From: an uncultured Eubacteriales bacterium
GTDB lineage: Bacteria > Bacillota > Clostridia > Peptostreptococcales > Anaerovoracaceae
Direction of reading: 5' to 3'
DNA: 7,278 bases
Assembly: GCA_902793875.1 (NCBI GenBank)
Contig: CADBFL010000082.1
Span: 2,559 to 9,836 of the forward strand
The notes beneath the pieces were generated by a model. The model was not told the origin of the DNA and ran no database searches. It saw only the letters and a program-made list of their open reading frames with translations. Position 1 is the first letter of the stretch; every line of letters begins with the position of its first letter. Below are positions 1 to 5,309 of the stretch, piece by piece. Made by a program: the position numbers and the translations under genes.

Positions 1-371
1 TATCCGTCCACATCGACATCCAGATACTCGATCTCGAAGCCTTCGTCCGCGAGCCTTTTGCAGGTCTCGAGCACGGCAGGGTGCTCCACCTTCGTGGTAA
101 GTATGCGCCTGCCTCTTCGCCTGAGCTTGTGCGCGGCGGATATGAGGGCCATGTTGTCGCCCTCTGTGCCTCCCGAAGTGAATATGACCGTCCCGGCCGG
201 CGGCAGGAGCTCCTCGACCTGTCTTCTGGCATCGTAGAGGAGATTCCCCGCTTCAAATCCGAGGGCATGCAAAGACGAAGGGTTGCCAAAGTTGTCTTTG
301 GCAGCCCTGTACATCAGTTCCGTGACTTCATCGTATTGTCTGGTCGTCGCGCTGTTGTCGAGATAAATCAT
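1..371 (-). CDS. Cysteine desulfurase (NifS/IscS-like, class V aminotransferase fold), N-terminal part only
   Basis: PLP enzyme that removes sulfur from L-cysteine as an enzyme persulfide for Fe-S cluster or thio-tRNA synthesis, in the cytoplasm. The 123 complete codons in view begin MIYLDNSATT, the family's typical N-terminus, followed by FGNPSSLHALG (about residues 28-38), the PLP-phosphate loop FTSGGTEGDNMAL (64-76) and KVEHPAVL (94-101), whose His97 corresponds to the residue that stacks on PLP. The Schiff-base lysine and the catalytic cysteine lie beyond the left edge, so activity and subtype (IscS, NifS or a tRNA-thiolation partner) cannot be judged. The start is 8 bp after the rny stop, with only a weak AAAGA-like ribosome site, so translational coupling to rny and co-transcription from the rny promoter are likely. 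Family assignment is firm; the specific role is open. Confidence 0.93.
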   Translation of the reverse strand, partial: MIYLDNSATTRQYDEVTELMYRAAKDNFGNPSSLHALGFEAGNLLYDARRQVEELLPPAGTVIFTSGGTEGDNMALISAAHKLRRRGRRILTTKVEHPAVLETCKRLADEGFEIEYLDVDVDG

Positions 372-379
372 GATCTTTG

Positions 380-1921
380 CTACTTGGCGAAATCAGTCGC
401 CCTGGTCTCTCTGACTACGTTGACCTTGATCTGGCCCGGATATTCGAGCTCAGCCTCGATCTTCTTTGCGATCTCTCTTGCGAGCATAGGCACCTCGTCG
501 TCCTTGACCTGATTAGGCTTGACTGCGACTCTTATCTCGCGGCCCGCCTGTATCGCGTAGGACTTGTCTACGCCCTTTGTTGTATTGGCGATGTTCTCGA
601 GGTTCTCGAGCCTCTTGATATATGTCTCGAGGGTCTCTCTTCTGGCGCCCGGCCTTGCCGCCGAAAGCGCGTCCGCTGCTCCTACGAGCATGGACTCGAG
701 CGTGGTCGCCTCCACGTCGCCGTGATGCGATTCAACGGCGTTGATGACCTTCCACGACTCCTTGTACTTCTTGCAGATGTTGACTCCGATCTCGACGTGC
801 GTTCCCTCGACCTCGTGGTCTATGGACTTGCCGATGTCGTGCAGGAGTCCGCCTCTTCTGGCGAGCTTAGGATCGAGCCCGAGTTCTTCCGCCATCATGC
901 CGGCCAGCGTCGCGACCTCTATGGAGTGCTGCAGCACGTTCTGGCCGTACGATGTCCTGTACTTGAGTCTTCCGAGCAGCTTCACGAGTTCAGGATGCAG
1001 ATTGTGCACTCCTGTCTCGAAGCAGGCTCTCTCGCCCTCTTCCTTGATGATGTTGTTTACCTCTTTGGTCGCCTTCTGGACCATCTCTTCGATCCTGGCC
1101 GGGTGGATCCTTCCGTCCACGATGAGCTTTTCGAGAGCGATCCTTGCGATCTCTCTTCTGACAGGGTCGAATCCCGAGAGTATTACTGCCTCAGGCGTAT
1201 CGTCGATGATCAGGTCGATCCCGGTAAGGGTCTCGATGGCCCTGATGTTGCGTCCTTCTCTTCCGATGATCCTGCCCTTCATGTCGTCGTTAGGCAGGCT
1301 GACTACGGATACCGTGGTCTCCGTGACCTGATCCGCAGCGTATCTCTGGATAGCCGTGGTGATGATCTCTCTGGCTTTCTTGTCGCCTTCTTCCTTCGCT
1401 TCGTTCTCGATATTCGTGATGAGTTCCGAAGCTTCCTTGCGGATGTCGGTCTCGAGCTCCTGCAGCAGCAGGTGCTTGGCTTCTTCCTTTGTGTAGCCCG
1501 AGATCCTTTCGAGCTCGGCTACCTGCTTTGCGAGATAGGCGTCTATCTCTTTGTGCTTTTCGTTCATCGACTGCTCTTTCTTGGTGAGATTGTTCTCTCT
1601 CTTCTCGATGCTGTCGAGCTTTCTGTCGATGTTCTCTTCCTTTTGCTGGATCCTTCTTTCCGACTTCGAGACCTCGGCCCTTCTGGCCTTGAGTTCTCCT
1701 TCGTAATCACTTCTCAGCTTATGTATTTCCTCTTTCGCCTCAAGCACCTTTTCTTTCTTGAGGTTCTCGGCAGTATTCTGCGCATCAAGGATCATGTTCT
1801 GAGCCTGCTGCTCAGCGCTTCCGATGGCCTTCTCTCCGAAGTTCTTGCGGAGCACATATCCTATTGCTATACCGACGATAAGGACTACAATGCTGATCAC
1901 AACAGTTAAAACCGGTGACAT
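380..1921 (-). CDS. rny: Ribonuclease Y (membrane-anchored endoribonuclease)
   Basis: Endoribonuclease that starts mRNA decay in many Firmicutes from the inner face of the membrane. The 513-residue product matches the usual length of about 520. Order of domains: one N-terminal membrane helix (about residues 4-24, Val/Ile-rich), a long charged coiled coil (about 35-190, rich in Glu and Lys), a KH RNA-binding domain with GRIIGREGRNIR at 216-227, and an HD hydrolase domain with the metal-binding pair H361-D362 in GGLLHDIGKSIDHE, followed by ESHHGD (397-402). The C-terminal region ends in VRETRATDFAK, close to the family's common ending. The ATG at 1921 is chosen because AAGGAGGTG sits 3 bases upstream and the membrane helix starts straight after it. 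The reading frame stays open to 2053, but that stretch covers the promoter. Likely driven by the promoter at 2039-2067 and co-transcribed with the cysteine desulfurase downstream. Confidence 0.98.
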   Translation of the reverse strand: MSPVLTVVISIVVLIVGIAIGYVLRKNFGEKAIGSAEQQAQNMILDAQNTAENLKKEKVLEAKEEIHKLRSDYEGELKARRAEVSKSERRIQQKEENIDRKLDSIEKRENNLTKKEQSMNEKHKEIDAYLAKQVAELERISGYTKEEAKHLLLQELETDIRKEASELITNIENEAKEEGDKKAREIITTAIQRYAADQVTETTVSVVSLPNDDMKGRIIGREGRNIRAIETLTGIDLIIDDTPEAVILSGFDPVRREIARIALEKLIVDGRIHPARIEEMVQKATKEVNNIIKEEGERACFETGVHNLHPELVKLLGRLKYRTSYGQNVLQHSIEVATLAGMMAEELGLDPKLARRGGLLHDIGKSIDHEVEGTHVEIGVNICKKYKESWKVINAVESHHGDVEATTLESMLVGAADALSAARPGARRETLETYIKRLENLENIANTTKGVDKSYAIQAGREIRVAVKPNQVKDDEVPMLAREIAKKIEAELEYPGQIKVNVVRETRATDFAK

Positions 1922-2032
1922 GGGCACCTCCTTATCAATTATGAAATTTGTAATATATACATGATCTGCGCACATGTTGGGCCCGGCATGCGTTCCCTGT
2001 ACTACATATGCGGTTAGACTGCATAAACCTAC
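1922..2032 (-). promoter_or_regulatory. Long 5' leader of rny (about 110 nt)
   Basis: If transcription starts 6-7 bases after the TATAAT at 2039-2044, the rny mRNA carries an untranslated leader of roughly 110 nt. It contains a GC-rich patch near 1966-1995 where GCATG and CATGTGC could pair imperfectly around a CGGGCCCAA loop, then an AU-rich stretch (about 1935-1960) before the ribosome site. I recognise no riboswitch, T-box or ribosomal-protein leader motif. A structured or autoregulatory role is possible but is inference from length alone. Confidence 0.4.
1925..1933 (-). promoter_or_regulatory. Ribosome binding site of rny
   Basis: On the minus strand AAGGAGGTG lies just before CCC-ATG; the GGAGG core ends 5 bases from the start codon. 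This near-perfect anti-16S match decides the rny start at 1921 over longer in-frame alternatives. Confidence 0.9.
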
Positions 2033-2038
2033 CCATTT

Positions 2039-2067
2039 ATTATACAGATGCAAACCATTCCCGTCAA
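2039..2067 (-). promoter_or_regulatory. Sigma-70/SigA-type promoter for rny
   Basis: Minus-strand reading gives a -35 TTGACG (2062-2067), a spacer of exactly 17 bp (2045-2061) and a perfect -10 TATAAT (2039-2044). A T-rich stretch (GCTTGTTTTTG) lies immediately upstream of the -35 box. With 11 of 12 hexamer bases matching consensus, this is the best promoter in the window. It should drive rny and probably the cysteine desulfurase gene after it. Expected start site is near 2032. Confidence 0.88.
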
Positions 2068-2083
2068 CAAAAACAAGCGCAAC

Positions 2084-2133
2084 TAATGGGGCCTGACCCC
2101 GTTAGGTATGACTAACGGGGTCAGGCCCCGTTA
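2084..2133. repeat. Large REP-like palindrome between radC and rny
   Basis: Two 22-base arms (2084-2105 and 2112-2133) pair perfectly except for one T-G wobble (2087/2130) around a 6-base loop. Each arm also contains a near-palindrome of its own, of the form AAYGGGG-n5-CCCCGTT (2085-2103 and 2114-2132). The site can therefore be drawn either as one long hairpin or as two short inverted hairpins. GGGGTC/GACCCC palindromes of this type are familiar from REP-like elements associated with single-domain Y1 (IS200-like) transposases; that link is from general knowledge, and no transposase gene is in view. The site begins 11 bp after the radC stop and ends 16 bp before the rny -35 box, so it may also stop radC transcription. 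The T-rich run follows only about 9 bases after the minus-strand stem, so it is not a textbook terminator. Confidence 0.8.
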
Positions 2134-2144
2134 TAGACCTTTAA

Positions 2145-2825
2145 CTAGAGGTGGCCTTCGCTTTTCATGCTCGTGAACACGCCGTTTCCGATGATGACGT
2201 GATCGAGCAGTTTTATCCCGATTATCTCGGAGGCTGCGGCCAGCCTTTTCGTCACCTCTATATCCTGCTCGCTCGGGGTCGGATCGCCGCTTGGATGATT
2301 GTGGGCGACGACCACAGCCGAAGATCCCCTCCTGATCGCCGGGCCGAACACCTCTCTGGGATGAACGGGCGCGCTGTCGACATTGCCTATCGAGATGACC
2401 GATTTTGACTGGATGCGAAGCTTTGTGTCGAGGGTGATGGTCATGAACAGCTCCCTTTTCTCGCACATCATCTCTTCCATCAGCAGCTCGGCCACCTGCC
2501 TGCTGTCTCTGATCCTGCTCCTCACGGCTGACTGTCTGCCGGACATGAGCCTCTTGCTGAGCTCCATGGCCGCTACTATCGAGCAGGCCTTGGCTTCGCC
2601 TATGCCGTCGATCTCAGTGAGCTCTCTCACCTCTGCCATGCCGAGATCCCCTATATTGTCATTCGTATAGGATATGACCTCGTCCGCCAGCCTGATCGCG
2701 GATTTATCGCTTGTTCCCGTTCTTATGATGAGCGCCAGAAGCTCTGAATTGCTGAGTCCCGACGCTCCTCCGTAAAGCATTTTCTCCTGCGGTCTTTCAG
2801 TCGCAGGCATTTTCTTGATCTGCAT
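2145..2825 (-). CDS. radC: RadC family protein (HhH plus JAB/MPN metal-binding domain)
   Basis: Member of the widespread RadC family, once linked to DNA repair; its true biochemical role is not settled. The 226-residue product has the family's usual length. The N-terminus holds the typical MPATERPQEKML...LSNSELLALIIRTG region, then a helix-hairpin-helix with GIGEAKA at 74-80. The C-terminal JAMM motif AHNHPSGDPTPSEQD spans 174-188, with metal ligands H175, H177 and D188 all present. The ATG at 2825 is preferred over an in-frame GTG at 2846 because AAAGGAG lies about 6 bases upstream and the protein then has the standard start. The gene sits between the terminator after cmk and the large palindrome before rny. 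No separate promoter is obvious in the short upstream gap, so it may depend on readthrough from cmk or a weak promoter inside the cmk 3' end. Confidence 0.96.
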   Translation of the reverse strand: MQIKKMPATERPQEKMLYGGASGLSNSELLALIIRTGTSDKSAIRLADEVISYTNDNIGDLGMAEVRELTEIDGIGEAKACSIVAAMELSKRLMSGRQSAVRSRIRDSRQVAELLMEEMMCEKRELFMTITLDTKLRIQSKSVISIGNVDSAPVHPREVFGPAIRRGSSAVVVAHNHPSGDPTPSEQDIEVTKRLAAASEIIGIKLLDHVIIGNGVFTSMKSEGHL

Positions 2826-2861
2826 ACCTTCTCCTTTCCGGAGCACACACGCAAATCCTAC

Positions 2862-2893
2862 AATAAAAAGCCGCGTCCATGAGAACGCGGCTT
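2862..2893 (-). terminator. Intrinsic terminator after cmk
   Basis: On the minus strand a 9-bp perfect stem (AAGCCGCGT with ACGCGGCTT, 2868-2876 and 2885-2893, 8-base loop) is followed directly by a T-run (TTTATTG). It lies about 20 bp after the cmk stop. This is the classic form of a factor-independent terminator and should end the trigger-factor-like/nrdR/cmk transcript. Confidence 0.9.
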
Positions 2894-2912
2894 GTAGATT
2901 TCGTGTAGATAA

Positions 2913-3587
2913 CTACATCATCGAAACGGGCTTTTTCTGCGTCTTTTCGGTGATTATCTGCGCGACTGCATCGATGCTCCCCTCGAGCGTCAGATCCGAG
3001 GTATCGAGAAGAACTGCGTCTTCCGCCTGGCGCAGAGGACTGACCTCTCTGTGAGAGTCCTGGTAGTCTCTTTCCATCGTCTCTTTGTAGATCCTGTCGT
3101 AGTCAGCCTCTTTGCCCGCCTCGATCATCTGATCATAGCGCCTCTTCGCCCTGATCTCAGGGGACGCGGTCATGAATATCTTGACCTCGGCGTCCGGTAT
3201 GACGGTGGTGCATATGTCGCGGCCTTCCATCACGACGTCCTTTGTCGCCGCAAGATGCCTGCTCACCTCGTCCACCTTTGCCCTGACGATGGCGAGTTTT
3301 GAGATGTCCGAAGCGGCCATCGATATCTCGCCCGTCCTGATCACTCCGCTCACATCCTCTCCGTCCAGCATGGTGCAGCCATGCGCGAAGTCTATGACCG
3401 TGTCATCCAGCATCGCCTTCACTGCAGCCTCATCCGCCGGATCGACTCCGAGCCTCTTCGACTTGAGTCCGAGCGCGCGGTACATGGCGCCGGTATCGAT
3501 GTATTCTATTCCGAACCGTTCCGCAATGGCCTTTGCGATGGTGCTCTTGCCCGTGCCTCCCGGTCCGTCTATTGCAACTCTAAGCAT
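2913..3587 (-). CDS. cmk: Cytidylate kinase (CMP/dCMP kinase)
   Basis: Transfers phosphate from ATP to CMP or dCMP in pyrimidine nucleotide salvage and supply. The 224-residue product has the normal bacterial Cmk length. Visible motifs: P-loop GPGGTGKS at 8-15, the DTGAMYRA substrate segment at 31-38, EGRDI at 121-125 (here followed by CTTV where GTVV is more usual), and the C-terminal REVSPLRQAEDAVLLDTSDL block (180-199) typical of the family. The ATG at 3587 is chosen because TAAGGAG lies about 6 bases upstream and the P-loop then starts at the usual distance. The nrdR stop codon TAA is part of this ribosome site, leaving only 10 bp between the genes, so the two are almost certainly co-transcribed and probably translationally coupled. 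Both act on nucleotide supply for DNA. Transcription should stop at the hairpin at 2862-2893. Confidence 0.97.
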   Translation of the reverse strand: MLRVAIDGPGGTGKSTIAKAIAERFGIEYIDTGAMYRALGLKSKRLGVDPADEAAVKAMLDDTVIDFAHGCTMLDGEDVSGVIRTGEISMAASDISKLAIVRAKVDEVSRHLAATKDVVMEGRDICTTVIPDAEVKIFMTASPEIRAKRRYDQMIEAGKEADYDRIYKETMERDYQDSHREVSPLRQAEDAVLLDTSDLTLEGSIDAVAQIITEKTQKKPVSMM

Positions 3588-3597
3588 TATCCGCTCC

Positions 3598-4056
3598 TTA
3601 TTTCTTTCCCTTGTTGAGTTTGTTGATCTCATCGATGAATGTATCGATGGTCTGGAACTCGCGGTATACCGAAGCGAATCTTACATAAGCCACCTGGTCG
3701 ATGGCCTTGAGCTCCTCCATGATGAGAAGGCCGATGTTCGTCGACTGTATCTCCTTCTCCATGGTGTTGGAAAGACCGCGCTCGATATTGTCTGCGATCC
3801 TCTGGACATCCTCGTACGTGACCTTTGTCTTCTGGCAGGCCTTCATGATGCCGTTGATGATCTTGTTCTTGTCGAAGCTCTCGCGCGTGCCGTCCTTTTT
3901 CACGACAACAAGCAGGGAATTCTCGATCTTCTCGAAAGTCGTGAATCTCTTTTTGCACTTGGTGCACTCGCGTCTTCTTCTGGTAGCGAGCCCGTCCTCT
4001 ACAGGTCTTGAGTCGACTACCTTTGTGTCTTCGTAATTACAATACGGGCATTTCAT
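3598..4056 (-). CDS. nrdR: Transcriptional repressor NrdR
   Basis: Represses ribonucleotide reductase genes in response to ATP/dATP levels. The 152-residue product is full length for the family. A zinc ribbon at the N-terminus has C3, C6, C31 and C34, with the conserved VVDSRPVEDGLATRRRREC stretch between and beside them. RFTTFEKIE (37-45) leads into the ATP-cone domain (about 46-136), which senses the nucleotide. The ATG at 4056 is preceded by GGAGG with 7 bases between. The gene lies 54 bp after the trigger-factor-like lipoprotein gene with no terminator or convincing promoter in the gap, and 10 bp before cmk. A sequence matching the NrdR operator consensus sits in the promoter region of the first gene of this group (5244-5259), suggesting autoregulation. 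No ribonucleotide reductase gene is in view. Confidence 0.98.
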   Translation of the reverse strand: MKCPYCNYEDTKVVDSRPVEDGLATRRRRECTKCKKRFTTFEKIENSLLVVVKKDGTRESFDKNKIINGIMKACQKTKVTYEDVQRIADNIERGLSNTMEKEIQSTNIGLLIMEELKAIDQVAYVRFASVYREFQTIDTFIDEINKLNKGKK

Positions 4057-4110
4057 ATGCGTACCTCCATTTTGCTTCCGATCGCAATCCCCTCTGTCTC
4101 CTGTATGCGG

Positions 4111-5196
4111 CTAAACGGCCTTGCTGTATTCCATGACCTTTGTCATGACCCTGTCGAACATGTATACGACGTAGAAGTTGTTCTCATCGGCATACTTCTT
4201 GAAGTCCATGCCGTTCTGCTCTTTGAACTGCTCCTCTGTATAACCGGCCTTGTCAAGCATGGTCTTCAGATAGTCATTGTAGTCTTTTTCGCTGAATTCG
4301 ATGCCCTCTTCCCTTGCGATCTGACGGAGCACGAGCTCGGTCTTCACGCTCTTTTCGGCTTCCTCATCGACGGTCTTGCTGAAGCTGTCGGCATCCATGC
4401 CCATCGAGGAGATGTATTCATCCACGCTTACGCCCGCGTTCTTGGCAGCCGTCTCGTAGGACTTCGCTATCCTGTCGTGGGACTCTTTCAGCTCCTTCTC
4501 GGGATATTCGATGACCTCCGAAGCATCGCTGATCTTTCCGAACACCTCGGATTTTTCCTTGCTCTCCGCCTGGGCCGCCTGCTCTTCTTCGAGCTGTTTT
4601 TTCACGGAAGCCTCATACGACGCCTTGTCTTTGAATCCGGTGTTTTCCTTCACCCACTCGTCGGTATATTCAGCAGGCTTTTTCCGGACCATGTAGTTGA
4701 TCGTGGTTTTGAACACCGCATCCTTGCCGTTCAGCTCCTCCTTGCCGTAATCCTCGGGGAAGGTCACATGCAGGTCAAAGGTCTCTCCGACCTCATGCCC
4801 CACTATGCCCTCGGCAAAGCCTTCGATGAAGTGGCTGTTGGCTATGTCAAGCTCTGTGCCCTGAGCGGAGCCTCCTTCGAACTCGACTCCGTCGATGCTT
4901 CCGACATAGTCGATATTGACTATGCTGTCTTCTCCAACGGTCCCGGATTCGATCTTTGTCTCTTCAGCGTTCTGCGTCAGCGCCTCGTTTATTTTTGCCT
5001 TGACGTCCTCATCGCTGACAGGCGCCGTCTTTTCGTACTCTATTCCCTTATACTCGCCCAGCTTTATGTACTTAGTGAGATCGTCATAATCATATTCGCT
5101 GAGAAAAGACGAGGCCGCTCCTCCCGAGCATGCAGCCAGCGTCACCGCCGCAAGCATCGAGATCAGCAATGCGTTAATCCTGTTTTTTGTTCTCAT
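4111..5196 (-). CDS. Secreted trigger-factor-like lipoprotein (FKBP-type peptidyl-prolyl isomerase)
   Basis: Probable extracytoplasmic folding factor. The 361-residue product starts with a short Lys/Arg region and a hydrophobic stretch ending in the lipobox LAAC (20-23), so Cys23 should be lipidated and the protein held on the outer face of the membrane. An FKBP domain follows (about 85-172), with DYVGSIDGVEFEGG, ANSHFIEGFAEGIVG and VTFPEDYGKEELNGKDAVF matching the trigger-factor version of this domain. The rest (about 173-355) is helical and Glu/Lys-rich like the trigger-factor C-terminal chaperone domain. The N-terminal ribosome-binding domain with its GFRxGK-type motif is absent and is replaced by the signal peptide plus about 60 residues. 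The ATG at 5196 fits GGAG 7 bases upstream and gives a proper signal peptide. Role in secreted-protein folding is inferred by analogy with PrsA-type foldases; client proteins are unknown. First gene of a probable operon with nrdR and cmk. Confidence 0.9.
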   Translation of the reverse strand: MRTKNRINALLISMLAAVTLAACSGGAASSFLSEYDYDDLTKYIKLGEYKGIEYEKTAPVSDEDVKAKINEALTQNAEETKIESGTVGEDSIVNIDYVGSIDGVEFEGGSAQGTELDIANSHFIEGFAEGIVGHEVGETFDLHVTFPEDYGKEELNGKDAVFKTTINYMVRKKPAEYTDEWVKENTGFKDKASYEASVKKQLEEEQAAQAESKEKSEVFGKISDASEVIEYPEKELKESHDRIAKSYETAAKNAGVSVDEYISSMGMDADSFSKTVDEEAEKSVKTELVLRQIAREEGIEFSEKDYNDYLKTMLDKAGYTEEQFKEQNGMDFKKYADENNFYVVYMFDRVMTKVMEYSKAV

Positions 5197-5215
5197 TTCA
5201 TTCTCCGTAAATAGC

Positions 5216-5230
5216 CGCGCTTTCTGCGCG
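5216..5230 (-). other. Small GC hairpin in the 5' leader of the lipoprotein gene
   Basis: A 5-bp perfect stem (CGCGC with GCGCG) around a 5-base loop lies between the predicted start site near 5233 and the GGAG ribosome site. It is too short, and lacks a T-run, to be a terminator. It may only stabilise the mRNA 5' end. Confidence 0.35.
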
Positions 5231-5239
5231 CATGGAAAT

Positions 5240-5267
5240 GTTATCACAAGATATAGTGTCTTGTGAA
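5240..5267 (-). promoter_or_regulatory. Candidate promoter of the lipoprotein-nrdR-cmk operon
   Basis: Minus-strand reading gives a -35-like TTCACA (5262-5267), a 16-bp spacer and a -10-like GATAAC (5240-5245) preceded by TGT, which fits an extended -10. Expected start is near 5233, giving a leader of about 37 nt. The hexamers are only moderate, and the site was chosen partly because the inverted repeat coincides with it. No clear terminator for the ABC transporter genes was seen upstream in 5268-5309, so readthrough is also possible. Confidence 0.55.
5244..5259 (-). promoter_or_regulatory. Candidate NrdR box (operator)
   Basis: The minus-strand sequence ACACTATATCTTGTGA matches the published NrdR-box consensus acaCwAtATaTwGtgt at 14 of 16 positions, including 9 of the 10 central ones. 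It overlaps the spacer and the edge of the -10 element of the candidate promoter, where a bound repressor would block RNA polymerase. NrdR boxes usually occur in pairs about 31-32 bp apart. I find no good second copy at that spacing, only a weak similarity (TTTATCTTAG) about 33 bp upstream. The regulator itself is encoded 1.2 kb downstream in the same transcription direction. Confidence 0.55.
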
Positions 5268-5309
5268 GCAAACACCCCCTAAGATAAACGAACGTTAACC
5301 TTGCGGATA

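Noticed and set aside
377..1909. A 510-codon open frame on the plus strand opposite rny
   Set aside because: It is a mirror of rny codon bias, has no recognisable domain, and fully overlaps a certain gene.
1966..1995. Plus-strand palindrome CATGTTGGG-CCCGGCATG in the rny leader considered as an operator or hairpin
   Set aside because: Its symmetry depends on two T-G wobbles that become mismatches in the minus-strand transcript, and it has no loop. It was kept only as a remark under the leader.
1935..2036. A 33-codon small ORF in the rny leader (ATG at 2036, TGA just before the rny ribosome site)
   Set aside because: Its ATG lies at or before the expected transcript start, the ribosome site is absent, and the composition (many Cys, Arg, His) looks random. 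An internal ATG in the same frame is no better supported.
1922..2053. A 44-codon upstream extension of rny to an ATG at 2053
   Set aside because: It would run through the TATAAT box, lacks a ribosome site, and puts a non-conserved segment ahead of the N-terminal membrane anchor. The ATG at 1921 has an excellent site.
2826..2846. Alternative radC start at the GTG at 2846
   Set aside because: The AAAGGAG ribosome site lies between it and the ATG at 2825 and fits the ATG. The shorter form has the normal family N-terminus.
3588..3632. Longer cmk start inside the end of nrdR
   Set aside because: It adds 15 charged residues before the P-loop segment that are not part of the family, whereas the ATG at 3587 has a good AAGGAG site.
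4057..5214. A 385-codon open frame on the plus strand opposite the trigger-factor-like gene
   Set aside because: Leu/Val-rich sequence typical of an antisense shadow of a Glu/Lys-rich protein. The minus-strand gene has a signal peptide, an FKBP domain and a ribosome site.
5281..5309. Possible terminator after the ABC ATPase gene around the overlapping GTTAAC/AACGTT sites
   Set aside because: The palindromes are 6 bp without a loop or a T-run, so no stable hairpin terminator can be drawn.
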